This document shows, piece by piece, positions 10,916 to 22,255 of a stretch of 64,000 bases of DNA. Numbering within the stretch: position 1 is the first letter of the stretch; each line of letters opens with the position of its first letter. A model generated the notes under the pieces. That model made no database searches. It had not been told where the DNA came from and saw only the letters and a program-made list of their open reading frames with translations. The DNA is taken from assembly GCF_027579695.1 (NCBI RefSeq), contig NC_083570.1, positions 99,894,963-99,958,962 of the forward strand, read 5' to 3'. Position numbers and translations under genes: made by a program. Source of the DNA: Neoarius graeffei (lineage: Eukaryota; Chordata; Actinopteri; Siluriformes; Ariidae).

Positions 10916-12009
10916 AGGGTGGTATAGTGGTTAGCACTGTCGCCTCACAGCAAGAAAGTTCTGGGTTCAAGCCCAGTGGCTGACAGGGGCCTTTCTGTGT
11001 GGAGTTTGCATGTTCTCCCTGTGTCTGCGTGGGTTTCCCCCGGGTGCTCCGGTTTCCCCCACAGTCCAAAGACATGCAGGTTAGGCTAATTGGTGGTTCT
11101 AGCACTACGTTCACACTGCAAGGCTTAATGCTCAATTCCGATTTTTTTGTGAAATCTGATTTTTTTGTGAGGTCGTTCACATTAACAAATATATGCGACT
11201 TGTATGTGATCCTCAGTATGAATGAAAAGCGACCTAAAAGTGTTCCGCATGCGCATTGCAGGATACGACGACGTCACACGCAGTGAGCATGGCCAGTGTT
11301 TACGGAAGTAACCTAAAGTTTCCTGTGTATGACAGTAGCCAGCATGGAGTACCTGGCGATGATGCAGTTGTTGTTGCGACGGAGCCAGAACATGCACAAT
11401 AGCCTGATGTTAAGGAGGAGGTTGAGAAGGAAGAAGGCAAGGGTTTTGGCTCAGGCGTTCTGCGGGGTAGTGACTGCAACCTCCGTTCAAAGGAATGTGT
11501 GGGTGCGGAGTCGCATTGATGTCATATGCGCCATGTTGTTGTAACTTTTTTTGAGAGACCCGCCGCCTACTTCAGCGCAGAATAGTGACGTTTGTGGCTT
11601 GTTGATGACGTGTAAGTCGGATGAATGCGACCTGGCGGTTCAGACTGAAGTCGCATATGAAAAGATCGGATAGGAATCGGAATTAGGACCACATATCCAA
11701 ACGGCCTGGGTCGGATTTGAAAAAATCGGATCTGTGTCGTTCATATTGTCAATAAAAGATCGGATACAGGTCACATATGGGCGAAAAAATCGGATTTGAG
11801 TCACTTCAGCCTGCAGTGTGAACGTAGTGTAAATTGACCGTAGGTGTGAATGTAAGTGTGAATGGTTGTTTGTCTCTACGTCTCAGCCCTGCGATGATCT
11901 GCCGACTTGTCCAGGGTGTACCCCGCCTCTCACCCGTAGTCAGCTAGGATAGGCTCCAGCTTGCCCGTGACCCTCCACAGGATAAGTGGTTACAGATAAT
12001 GGATGGATG
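10916..12009 (+). repeat. SINE family A copy, split by a Harbinger-like element
   Basis: The head and body run to 11102, then resume at 11830 (TAAATTGACCGTAGG) and end GATAATGGATGGATG. Outer 9-bp duplication ATTACACTG (10907-10915 and 12010-12018). The break falls in the body at a sequence equivalent to CTAAATTGACC. Confidence 0.92.
11103..11829. mobile_element. Harbinger-like DNA element inside a SINE
   Basis: Inverted ends are CACTACGTTCACACTGCA and TGCAGTGTGAACGTAGTG. The flanks are TAG (left) and TAA (right), where the intact SINE has one TAA, suggesting the 3-bp TWA duplication of PIF/Harbinger elements with one change. A short ORF from 11344 (MEYLAMMQLLLRRS, then LRRKKARVLAQ and WVRSRIDV) resembles the start of a transposase but ends early. 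It is a non-autonomous deletion derivative. Confidence 0.7.
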
Positions 12010-12299
12010 ATTACACTGTTGAATGCTTGATTCTAATTGGTCTGTTATTCCTGAATAGCAGACCACTGCAATTGATAACGGACTGTTGTTATAGATACAT
12101 TTCTGATATACTTTGGAGAACCACATCCACCTGCAGAAAAAAGTCAGGTAAATTTTGTTGCTTTAATAATCAAATTAATTTGCGACACCCTGTGGCAAAA
12201 AAAAAAAAAAGTTATTCCATCAGAAAACACCATGGACAATTTTTCTAATATTAATTTTAATGTTCAATATAATTAACAGTTATTATGCGCCATATGGCA

Positions 12300-12812
12300 C
12301 GGGAAGGACTTTAGACTTTAGACATGAAATCGAGTCGTACATGAGCTGATAGCCAACGAGGCATGTAGCATTGAGTTGCTTATAAGACATGTACGACGAG
12401 ATTGAGTGGAATAACTGTTTTATTCTATCCACATTCAGTGGATTTTAAGAAACAGAGCATTTTTTTTTGCAATTTTGATAAATAAAAACTTTATACAAAA
12501 CGTCCAACAAAATAATTTCTGCTTAGAATGTAAACAAACCAGCGAAATGACAGGAGCAATTTGTGGAAAATGCTATAATAATAATTCTTGAAAAATAAAA
12601 AAAGATACATTCTTACCATCAAATACTTTTATTCCATATTTTGTTGCTTTTTTGTATTTTGGGTTTTTTTTTATTTCGCCCTTCGTTGGTTCAGCAACAC
12701 GCTCCACCATTTTGTTTTTCTCTACTCATGGTATATGAGCTGATGTCCTAGTAGTAGAGTAGCCAATCAGAGCACGCCATTGCTCATATGCCGTGAGTGT
12801 GGATAGAATAAA
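12300..12812 (+). mobile_element. TIR-bearing DNA element, copy 1 of inverted pair
   Basis: Contains inverted ends TTATTCTATCCACATTCA (12419 on) and TGAGTGTGGATAGAATAA (ending about 12812). A related copy in reverse orientation lies at 16436-16925, with homology extending outside these ends (GAGATTGAGTGGAATAA). No coding sequence recognised. Confidence 0.65.
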
Positions 12813-13179
12813 CATGAATTATAATGCTAAATGCTAAGTAGACTAATCTTAAGAAGGCTACATAGTTTACATTGGTATGAATGTAGTTCCAACCGTAGAA
12901 TCTAACAAACTGATTATTTATTTTTTTTAGCAGAAGCAATAAAATAATTTTTAAATGAATATTTTTTGTCAAATTATGATTCAAGACTTCATGATGATTC
13001 AAGACCTCCATCACTCTGTCAGGGTTTATTTTGCAATAACATCCAGCTCGTTGTACTATATCCCTTACGTGTTGTATAATGTACCTAATAGTGATACTCA
13101 AAACAAGTAAAACTAAAAACGAGCTACTGAGAAATGACTCGAGTGAAATTTAAAGTAAGCCATGAGAAAACTTCTCAAA

Positions 13180-14389
13180 TAATGCCAAAAAAAGACATGC
13201 ACTCTAATATTTGGTTGCTCCGCCTTTAGCTTTGATTACAGCATGTGCTCGCTGTGGCATTGTTTCAATAAACTTATGCAATGTCACAACATTTATTTCA
13301 GTCCAGAGTTGTATTAATTTTTCATCGAGATCTTGTGTTGAGGATGGGAAAATCGAACCACTGCCTAAAGTCTTCTCCAGCACATCCCAAAGATTCTCAA
13401 TGGGGTTAAGGTCTGGACTCTGTGGTAGTCAATTCATGTGTGAAAATGATTCCTCATGCTTCCTGAACCACTCTTTCACAATCTGAGCCCTAATTTTATG
13501 TCCGTGCCATCAGGGAAGAAAAAAATTCACTGATGTGGTGATAACCTGGTCATTCAGTACATCCAGGTCATCAGCGGACTTCATTTTATTGCCCCATAAT
13601 GTTGCTGAGCCTCAACCTGACCAACTGAAGCAACCCCAGATCATCACACTGCCTCCAGAGGCTTGTACAGAGGCCACTATGCATGATGGGTTCATCGCTT
13701 CATGTGCTTCCTTTCTTACTCTGACACACCCATCACTCAGGAATAGGGTCAATCTGGACTTATCAAACCACATGACTTTTTTCTATTGCTCCAGAATCCA
13801 GTCTTTATGCTCCCTATCAAAGCCTTTTGTCCTAATTAGTTTCACTAACTAGTGGTTTTCTTATGGACACACAGCTGTTTAGTCCCAATCCTGTGAGTTC
13901 ATCATACTGTGAGTGTGGAAATGCTCTTAATTTCACTATTAAACACAGCCGTGAGTTCTACTGTTGAATTTTTTTATGATTCGACTTCACCAAGCGTTTA
14001 AGTGATCTCTGATCATAGTCAGTCAGGATCTTTTTCCAGCCACATTTTTTCCACGAAGTTTCACCATTATCCTTCCAGGTTTTAATAATGTCAGTTCTTA
14101 ACCCAATTCCAGTCATTTCAGCAATCTCCTTAGTTGTTTTCTTTGCTTGATCCAGGCTAATAATTTGACCTTCTGAAACAGTAACATCTTTTCTATGACC
14201 ATGTGGAATACGTTTCCCAACATGTTTGTTTAAGAAATGAGAAGCTACTCACCGCATCGGTTTGGGTTAAAAGAATTGTTGCCTGCTGCAACATATTAAT
14301 CACTGCAGTAATTATCCAATTAAAGGCTCTTAATTATTTGCTTATTTAAATCCAAATTGCGATTTTTGTTTTCCTTTGGCCAGGCAGTG
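13180..14389 (-). mobile_element. Degraded Tc1-like transposon
   Basis: The right end reads CTTTGGCCAGGCAGTG followed by TA. The left end is a decayed partner at ATGCCAAAAAAAGACATGC. The inside, read on the minus strand, has the order of a Tc1 transposase gene; for example TCTCAATGGGGTTAAGGTCTG (13395) is the complement of the DLNPIEN-type region. It is broken into short ORFs. The family differs from the other Tc1 copies here. Confidence 0.75.
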
Positions 14390-14968
14390 TAGATTTAAAG
14401 TTTTCATATCAAATGTAAAACTTTAGGCCCCTTAAGTGTCAAATGTGTTGTTTTAGAGGTTTTATAAATATGTGCAGATATTTTAGATGTTGACTCATAA
14501 ATTTCTGGAATCAAAACGCTTACTGGACAATACAAAAAGTAGTGATGCATCATTTGCAAAAGGAATCAAATCTTTGAGTCAACTCTTTAAAGTAAATGTT
14601 AGGGGTCAACTGGAAGTTCTAAAGAGTCTCTTTGAGAATTGGACAGCTTGAAGAGGACTGCAGAGAATTTTATTTTATCTTTAAAAGAACTTTAGACATT
14701 TTTTTTAATTTAAAAAAAATGTAGTGAACCAAGTGTTAGCATTAGGTAGAAACATTTATACTCGAGTAATCATAGAAATATTATTCATATACAGTTAAAT
14801 GCAATAACAATATATTTCTGTTTAATTTTTATACACCACTGCTGCAATGCCGGCCCTTGCAAAACACACTCTATGCAGAGAGGGGAGCTGTTTTACCAGC
14901 AAGAGACTTCAGTGGCAAAATATGTCAAATTCTTGTCTTATATTACTTCTGTATTTTTTTTTACATGT
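14390..14968. other. No gene or element recognised
   Basis: AT-rich spacer directly after a Tc1-like element. No coding or repeat structure identified. Confidence 0.5.
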
Positions 14969-15253
14969 GAAACAAAGAACACTGCAATAGAAATGCTTCC
15001 ATGCAGCGTCAGTATACAGACCTGAATCTACAAAGAACTAGCAGTACATTTCTACATCTTAAGAAAAGATTCGAGTACAAATCTTGAAACCACTGAGCTT
15101 CGCTTCCATGCATACACTTGTGTAGCAACAGAATCTGGTCTCTCATGCTGCATGATACTCAGCAGGAATAACAAGCTCCATAGAGAGAAGCACAAGTGCA
15201 CAAGCACACCCTAAGCATTAAAGCATGCATTATACATATACATGATATTTCAA

Positions 15254-15618
15254 GGGGCGGCACGGTGGTGTAGTGGTTAGCACTGTCACCTCACAGCAAG
15301 AAGGTCCGGGTTCAAGCCCCACGGCCGGCGAGGGCCTTTCTGTGCGGAGTTTGCATGTTCTCCCCGTGTCCGCGTGGGTTTCCTCCGGGTGCTCCGGTTT
15401 CCCCCACAGTCCAAAGACATGCAGGTTAGGTTAACTGGTGACTCTAAATTAACCGTAGGTGTGAGTGTGATGTCTATGTGTCAGCCCTGTGATGACCTGG
15501 CGACTTGTCCAGGGTGTACCCTGCCTTTCGTCCGTAGTCAGCTGGGATAGGCTCCAGCTTGCCTGCGACCCTGTAGAACAGGATAAAGTGGCTAGAGATA
15601 ATGAGATGAGATGAGATG
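15254..15618 (+). repeat. SINE family A copy in tandem unit 1
   Basis: Preceded by ATGATATTTCAA (15242-15253), which is the left half of the original target-site duplication. The right half is found only after the second SINE. Confidence 0.93.
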
Positions 15619-15898
15619 CGAAACAAAGAACACTGCAATAGAAATGCTTCCATGCAGCATCAGTATACAGACCTGAATCTACAAAGAACTCGCAGTACAT
15701 TTCTACATCTTAAGAAAAGATTCGAGTACAAATCTTGAAACCACTGAGCTTCACTTCCATGCATACACTTGGGTAGCAACAGAATCTGGTCTCTCATGCT
15801 GCATGATACTCAGCAGGAATAACAAGCTCCATAGAGAGAAGCACAAGTGCACAAGCACTCCCTAAGCATTAAAGCATGCATTATACATGATATTTCAA

Positions 15899-16205
15899 GG
15901 GGCGGCACGGTGGTGTAGTGGTTAGAGCTGTCGCCTCACAGCAAGAAGGTCCGGGTTCGAGCCCTGTGGCCGGCGAGGGCCTTTCTGTGTGGAGTTTGCA
16001 TGGTCTCCCTGTGTTCGCGTGGGTTTCCTCCGGGTGCTCCGGTTTCCCCCCACAGTCCAAAGACGTGTCTATGTGTCAGCCCTGTGATGACCTGGCGACT
16101 TGTCCAGGGTGTACCCCACCTTTCGCCCGTAGTCAGCTGGGATAGGCTCCAGCTTGCCTGCGACCCTGTAGAACAGGATAAAGCAGCTAGAGATAATGAG
16201 ATGAG
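15899..16205 (+). repeat. SINE family A copy in tandem unit 2, internal deletion
   Basis: Preceded by ATGATATTTCAA (15887-15898) and followed by the same 12-mer (16206-16217). Sequence between CAGTCCAAAGAC and GTGTCTATGTGTC is missing compared with unit 1. Confidence 0.93.
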
Positions 16206-16435
16206 ATGATATTTCAAACACAAATGGAATGTTTTACAACTCTGGAAACATAAAAAAAAATGCAGTAAAAAGATTGTATAGGACGGAAACATGAGTGTAC
16301 GGGTGTTTTCAAATGCACATGCTCAAAAATCCATGTTTATGGTATGATGTTGGGGCTTGCAAAGCTTTGTTGCACTGTGGTACATAACAAAAACGTAGGT
16401 TGCTATTGTTTTGTACAACAATACATATCTTTTAC

Positions 16436-16925
16436 TTATTCTATCTACATTCACTGGAAATAAGCAATCACACGCTCTGATTGGCTACTCTACTACTAGG
16501 ATATCAGCTCATATACCATGAGTAAAGAAAAGCAAAATTGCGGAGTGTGTTGCTGAACCGAGGACAAAATAAAAATTCTACTTGAAAACAAAACCCCAAA
16601 AAATACAAAAAAGCAACAAAATATGGAATAAAAGTATTTGATGGTAAGAACGTATCTTTTTATTTTTCAAGAATTATTATTATAGTATTTTTCATAAATT
16701 GCTCCTGTCATTTCACCGGTTTGTTTACATTCTAAGTGGAAATGATTTTGTCAGGCGTTTTGTATAAAGTTTTTATTTATCGAGTTTGCAAAAAATAAAA
16801 ATGCTTCGTTTCTCAAAATCCAGTGAATGTGAATAGAATAAAAGTTATTCCACTCAATCTCGTCATACATGGCTTATAGGCAACTTGGTGCTAGGCGCCT
16901 CGTTGGTGCCTAGCACATCAGCATG
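16436..16925 (-). mobile_element. TIR-bearing DNA element, copy 2 of inverted pair
   Basis: Reverse-orientation relative of 12300-12812. Ends are TTATTCTATCTACATTCACT and CCAGTGAATGTGAATAGAAT, then GTTATTCCACTCAATCTCG. The two copies lie about 3.6 kb apart in opposite orientation. Confidence 0.65.
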
Positions 16926-17077
16926 GTTGTTCAACGTAAATCCCTCAAGATGAGAGTGGCTACATGCTGATCTTTAGCGAGGAGTAGTGGATGCTTTGCT
17001 TCCTCTGGCAAAGAGTCCTTTGTCAGCCACCCTCCAACTCTCAGGAGCCCATTATCCAACCATGGATCCAGTTTGTA

Positions 17078-17219
17078 CAGTGGTGCTTGAAAGTTTGTGA
17101 ACCCTTTAGAATTTTCTATATTTCTGCATAAATATGACCTAAAACATCATTAGATTTTCACACAAGTCCTAAAAGTAGATAAAGAGAACCCAGTTAAACA
17201 AATGAGACAAAAATATTAA
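17078..17219 (+). mobile_element. Tc1 family 2, 5' terminal fragment
   Basis: CAGTGGTGCTTGAAAGTTTG after TA, about 140 bp collinear with the left end of 55097-56692. It stops at AAAAATATTA, where a LINE tail begins. No transposase part is present. Confidence 0.88.
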
Positions 17220-17658
17220 TATTCTTTCCCTCCGCCATCAGACTCCTGAACAGCTGACAGGAGTCTATAACCATGGACTACCTCCCTGTAAACTGTCCTT
17301 AACTGTTTACATTTGTTTGCACATTACTGCTCTTTTTGCCTTTGTTCCTTGACTGTTTACATTTGATTACATTGTTTGCACGTTTGCACATTACTGCCCT
17401 TTTTGCTGCTATGTCCGATCATTGCCTTTTTGTATTATGCTACCTATTTTGCACTACATTTACCTTTATTTTGTACTATACTGGGTGGGGTTTTTTTTTG
17501 CTTTTATTTTGCACTATATTGCCTTTACTTTGTATTATTTCTTCCGCCTATTTATTTATTTGTAATTGGCATTCATGGTGGATAGCAAACTAAGAATTTC
17601 ATTGTGCAAGAGGACATGTCCTTACTGTGCATATGACAATAAATACTTTGAATTTTGA
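17220..17658 (+). mobile_element. Non-LTR retrotransposon 3' end
   Basis: Begins with coding TTCCCTCCGCCATCAGACTC (FPPSAIRLLNS, a usual LINE ORF2 ending). A pyrimidine-rich 3' UTR follows, ending CAATAAATACTTTGAATTTTGAAC. Such AATAAA plus TTGAAT ends are typical of fish Rex1/CR1-like LINEs; the exact family is not certain. It abuts a Tc1 fragment on one side and the BEL remnant on the other. Confidence 0.7.
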
Positions 17659-18524
17659 ACAAGCCATCAACTGACTTGCACCTTCCAATGAGCCTTGTGT
17701 ATTAACCATATTCACAATGGCCTCTTTCTTGACTTCCAGGTCATCTACCTCTGTTGCAGTGTCCACCAAATTTACCGGCCAGTTCTCTTCTGATTTGCAC
17801 AGAAACTTTGGACCCTCTATCCACCTGTTGTTCTTGATGAACTCTCCAGCCATCCTCCCTCTGGATGCATCATCAGCTGGATTCTCCTTTGAGCCAATAT
17901 ATCACCACTGTGATGTTCTTATGGCTTCCCTGATGGTGGAGACTCTGTTTGCTGCAAACGTATGAAAACGCTTGTCCTCATTCTTGATATACTTGAGTAC
18001 AGATGTACTGTCTGTCCAGAAGACCGACTCTTGCAACTGGAGCCTCAGTTCTTTCTTCAACATCAGGTCAATACGGACAGCAAGCACACCAGCAGTCAGC
18101 TCCAAGCAAAGAATAGTGATGGCCTTTAAAGGTATTACTCTGGCCTTGCCCATCAAGAATGCAACATGAATGTCATTGCCACTACTCTGCATTCTAAGGT
18201 GGGTGACTGTGCCATATCCCAATTCACTTGCATCTGAAAAGTGATGAAGCTGAGCATGTATGCAAGGTCTAAAGCCCATGGGTTTAAGGCGTCACTCAAC
18301 CTTAAACTCACAGAGTGCATCCAGCTCCACCAACCACCTTGACCATCGATGCAAAATGTCCTGGGGCACAGTCTCATCCCACCCAAGGTTTCTCTGGCAA
18401 AGCTCCTGTAACATGACCTTAGCAGGTAACAACACTGGTGCCAGAAACCCAAGTGGGTTGTACACCGAACGGGACACTGACAGCATTCCTTGTCTTGTGC
18501 AGGTCTTCTGCTGCAACTCCATCT
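17659..18524 (-). pseudogene. BEL/Pao RT C-terminal and RNase H region
   Basis: Readable segments on the minus strand are 18522-18292 (GMLSVSRSVYNPLGFLAPV, the conserved post-RT block), 18279-17902 (HHFSDASELGYGTVT, CLELTAGVLAVR, FWTDSTSVLKYI) and 17853-17659. The DAS, ELTAG and TDS blocks carry the RNase H acidic residues Asp, Glu and Asp, so the domain looks chemically intact. Single stops separate the segments. Upstream, the gene is interrupted by the SINE at 18525-18906. Confidence 0.85.
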
Positions 18525-18906
18525 CATTATCTCATCTCATCTCATTATCTCTAGCCGCTTTATCCTTCTACAGGGTCGCAGGCAAGCTGGAGCCTATCCC
18601 AGCTGACTACGGGCGAAAGGCGGGGTACACCCTGGACAAGTCGCCAGGTCATCACAGGGCTGACACATAGACACAGACAACCATTCACACTCACATTCAC
18701 ACCTACGGTCAATTTAGAGTCACCAGTTAACCTAACCTGCATGTCTTTGGACTGTGGGGGAAACCGGAGCACCCGGAGGAAACCCACGCAGACACGGGGA
18801 GAACATGCAAACTCCACACAGAAAGGCCCTCGCCGGCCCCGGGGCTCGAACCCAGGACCTTCTTGCTGTGAGGCAACAGCGCTAACCACTACACCACCGT
18901 GCCGCC
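18525..18906 (-). repeat. SINE family A copy inserted in the BEL pol gene
   Basis: Complete minus-strand copy flanked by the 14-bp repeat CTGCAACTCCATCT (18511-18524 and 18907-18920). Without it, the BEL reading FKMELQ joins the downstream GMLSV block. Confidence 0.96.
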
Positions 18907-19811
18907 CTGCAACTCCATCTTGAATGTAAAGGAGTCTGTTTCAGCACACCACAACAACCCAAGAGCTCTTTCAACAAACAGGTTGTCTCTATCCAGATCT
19001 AGCTCCTTCCATTCTTTGGCTTGATGCTCTTCAGGAAGGGTTTGTAAGACAGCATGCTTGTTACTAATCCATTCTGTTAGCATGAAGAATGGATTTAGTC
19101 AAAAAGGTCTTTGGCTAAATGAGCAGCTGCCTCACTCTTAAGGCACTCATCCACATAGAAATTTTCTTTGAGGGTTTGAATCACCTCATCTCTAAACTCA
19201 GACCGGTTATCATTTGCGGTTTTCCTCAAAGCAAAGGCAGCACAACTTGGAGAGGAGACAGTGCCAAACAGATGGACAGTCATGTGAGACTCTGTCACCT
19301 CCTCGGTTAAATCCCCATTCTGACACCACAAAAAATGTAGAAAGTCTCTATCTTCTTCTGCCACCTTGACCTCATGGAACATTGCCTGTATGTTGCCCAT
19401 AACTGCTACTGGCTCCTGCCTGAACCTCAAGAGTACTTCAAGCTCCATGCTTGTGAGATTAGGACCTTGCAAAAGAACTTGATTCAATGACATTCCTTTG
19501 AATGCCACACCACAGTCAAACACCACCCACAGGGTCCTCTTCCTGGGATGACGTACACCGTGATGAGGTATGTACCACAACTTACCACTGTTGCCTTTCA
19601 ACTGCTGAGTGGGCACTTGCTCTGCACACCCCTTGCTCATTATCTCATTGTGAAATGATGCATACTCCTGGTAAAATTGCTCATCTCTCAGAAACCTCCT
19701 TTTCAGTCCAAGTATCCTCTGTTTTGTCACAGAGAAGTTGTTGGGCAGACACACATTTTCCCTTTTAAATGGCAATTTAAGGCTGCTCAAGTTTAGCAGA
19801 ACCTTCCACAA
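18907..19811 (-). pseudogene. BEL/Pao reverse transcriptase, active site altered
   Basis: The main open piece is 19811-19095: LKLPFKRENVCLPNN, then IPHHGVRHPRKRTLWVVFDC, SLNQVLLQGPNL, MTVHLFGTVSSPSCAAFALR. Motif A reads MGNIQAMF, where BEL elements normally have Asp before Ile (Asn here, about 19390-19400). Motif C reads FYVDECLKS (19143-19163) instead of YVDD. A frameshift near 19085-19095 leads to the 19083-18907 piece (WKELDLDRDNLFVERALGLL). Either substitution alone would be expected to damage polymerase activity. Confidence 0.88.
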
Positions 19812-21093
19812 TTTCCAAGAATGTGATGTCTTCCCTTGACAGATCTTGCTCCTCTCTAGCCTGCTCAGTGAAATTGTGGTTAGACTGCTTATACAGCAGT
19901 TCCTCTAATCTGCACACAAAAATCCTGTTTACCACTGCAGAACAGTCCTCAGCCACAAAGCTGTTTGTCTGCAAAGGACCACTGATGACCCAACCCAACA
20001 CTGTTCTTATAGCATAAGGGCCATTCCCATGGCAGTTTATGACTTCCGAACATTCCAACATCTTGGGAGCATTGTTCCCAATCAACAGGTCAATGTTAGC
20101 TCTTATACTAGGAACTTTAACCTTTGACAGGTAAGACCACTTTACCAAGTCACCTTTAGACACAATATTATCAGTACTTACAAGCATCTGTTCCTGTGTG
20201 AGTGTTTCTGGGAGCTGATAGATGTTGCCATCAATTGCAGAAACTTCTAAGCCTGAGAGTGCATGTGCTAGAATGACTCTTTCCCACCCTATGGTTTGTA
20301 ACAGAAACTGAGTTCTTCTACCAGCAAGATGGAACCACAGCATAAGACTGTCAGAACAAAAAGTTGCAGAACTGCCAGGATCCAAGAATGCATATGTTTG
20401 GATTATCTGGTCTCCTTTACTGAACTTAACTTGTACTGGCAAGATGGATAGCAGACAGCGCTCCTTTCCGGCCCCTGTGGGACCACAAGTTTCAGTGGAT
20501 CCTGAGAATTTGTGTGCCCCTGACTCCTTGGAGGCTGTGTCTAAGCTAGCTGTTTGTCTGTCAACATGAAGCACAGTAGGATGGCATTGACCACAAGTCC
20601 TACAAGTCAACCACTTGCCACAATTACGACTCATGTGCCCAACACTTAAGCAACCAAAGCAAAGCTCTTTCTCCTTTAGAAAGTCCATCTTTTCTCTATG
20701 CTTCTTCCTCTTAAACTGTTGACAGTGTTTCAACAAATGCTGCTTAGCACAACAAACACAAGGTGACAAATCTTTATCCCCAGAGTCCAAATGTGCAATG
20801 GTGGTGGCAAAGAAGTTTCCTTTAACTTTGCCTTCTGCACATGGCTTTGAATGATTAGCAGCCCTTACGCTAATTGACAAGTCCTTAATATCACCAAACA
20901 AGGGATCCATGAGGATACTAACTTGTTGTTCAGTGAAGGCAACAAGATCCTTAAACAAAGCTCTGCATTCAGAAGTTTCCAGGCTATGTGCGACAGTTCT
21001 CCACCGCTCTCTGAGCTTGAAAGGCAATTTAGATATAATGGCTCTCATATTGCTTGTCATATCTAACTCCTGTAGGTATTGTAGGTCCTCCAT
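19777..21093 (-). pseudogene. BEL/Pao gag C-terminal part, zinc knuckles and protease
   Basis: A 438-codon open segment. After a gag-like part (RAIISKLPFKLRERWRTV) come Cys/His clusters CVCCAKQHLLKHC and CFGCLSVGHMSRNCGK plus CRTCGQCHPTVLH, which bind RNA. A retropepsin-like domain follows with YAFLDPGSSATFCSDSL (active-site Asp-Pro-Gly in place of the commoner DTG/DSG). It then has LLIGNN and NGPYAIRTVLGWVISGP, conserved in BEL proteases. The segment ends near the start of RT, where a frameshift breaks the polyprotein. Confidence 0.9.
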
Positions 21094-21102
21094 AACATGA
21101 CA

Positions 21103-22251
21103 TCACCCATGTAAAAAGAGAGAATAGGACTGCAGAACATTGACATCTTCACTTTTTATTGGAAGCCAAGACAAAGCTCTTTCCAAATAAGCAATGGCGA
21201 TCTTATACTTATTACCAAAATGCTCTTGCAACAGCTGTTTTGCCCTTGCATAGCCAAAGTCAGGAGTCATGTGCAAGCAGCTGTGGACCAGCTCTCTTGG
21301 CTGTCCCCTAGTGAACTGTTCAAGGTAGTACAAGCAATTGCCATGACTGGCCTTTTCCTCTACTCCTTTCTCAAATGCTCTGATGAATGAGATGTACTGC
21401 AAAGGATCTCCATCAAACAAAGGAATATCTCTCTCTGGAAAAGATGAGATGTGTTGTTGCTGAACAAGAGCTGCTATAATTTCATTTTGTCTTTGCATTA
21501 TAGTGAAAATGTCACCAGACTGACTCTCATTCCCTGGCCAAGAAGGCCTAATGGATGCAAAAGGTTCATGAAGCTGAACAGATAGATCACCTAGTGGTGC
21601 ATGAGGGAAACTCTGCCTTCTTAAATCCATCCATTTCTGTTCAGGCTGCTGTGTATTTCCTTGATGCAGCATGGAGGGTGGTAAAGGGTTACTTGCTGAC
21701 AGTATCCACTCCCTGCTTTGCTGTGGTTTCCTATAAACAACAGGATCAAACTCCTCTGCCATTGGATTTAATTCACTTGTAGTTGTTTTTCCCATTTCCT
21801 TTTCCAAGTAAGAATATATAGCATTAGATATTTTAGAAACACTGCAACTTTCAGAGGCCTGTAAGACTGCAAGTTAGGAGTAGATTCCGCTAGCATTGCT
21901 TCCAGCTCCAATTGCTCCTTTTTCCTCTTGATCAGCTGCTCTTGCTCCTCACAAAGCATGCTTTTCTTTTAAAATTGCCATTTGAGCAAGCAATGCAGCC
22001 TTATTTGCCTCAGCTATGATTCTAGCAGAAGTCGTACTCCTTTTAGCTGAATGTCTGCTACCAACATTTGAAATGCTGTCCTCTGGATTAATACCATTAA
22101 CTTTATCATTAGTGACTTCATTTAAAATGCTTTCATTAGTAACCACAGTTAAAATTCTCTCATTAATAACCTCACTTACAATTTTTACATTATATGCAGC
22201 ATATGATACCCATATTTTCACTTCAACAATAAAATCATTATTCACAGTCAT
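21103..22251 (-). pseudogene. BEL/Pao gag N-terminal part, frameshifted
   Basis: Three minus-strand frames cover one gag: 22251-21949 (basic and Ser-rich SAKRSTTSARIIAEANKAAL), 21959-21768 (Glu/Lys-rich EEQEQLIKRKKEQLELE, coiled-coil-like) and 21807-21103 (FPERDIPLFDGDPLQYISFI, the conserved gag block, and LEQFTRGQPRELVHSCL). A TGA at 21103-21105 separates it from the collinear segment downstream. Two frameshifts and one stop are thus visible. Confidence 0.82.
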
Positions 22252-22255
22252 TTTT

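Larger units (their letters stand above)
14969..16205 (+). repeat. Tandem duplication, about 650 bp per unit, each ending in a SINE
   Basis: 14969-15619 and 15620-16205 are two copies of the same unit: about 285 bp of otherwise single-copy sequence (starting GAAACAAAGAACACTGCAAT) followed by a SINE. The junction lies in the SINE tail (GAGATGAGATG then CGAAACAAAG). The second SINE has lost about 50 bp of its body. Unit starts are offset by 651 bp. Confidence 0.93.
17659..22255 (-). mobile_element. BEL/Pao LTR retrotransposon remnant
   Basis: Read on the minus strand, gag, a CCHC zinc-knuckle region, an aspartic protease, reverse transcriptase and RNase H follow in BEL/Pao order. The integrase and 3' LTR are missing, replaced by a LINE tail at 17658. 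The 5' end runs towards the Tc1 at 22449 and no convincing LTR is seen. The copy has several stops and frameshifts, altered RT active-site residues and a SINE insertion (18525-18906). It is a non-functional fossil. Confidence 0.9.

Noticed and set aside
15918..16292. Recurring ORFs of the type GGVVVSAVASQQEGPG and MSLDCGGNRSTRRKPT on both strands
   Set aside because: They occur in every SINE family A copy, in several frames and strands, and simply translate the SINE. They are not genes.
17659..22255. Endogenous retrovirus with envelope
   Set aside because: Order and motifs are those of BEL/Pao (gag, protease, RT, RNase H). No envelope-like ORF and no LTR pair were found.
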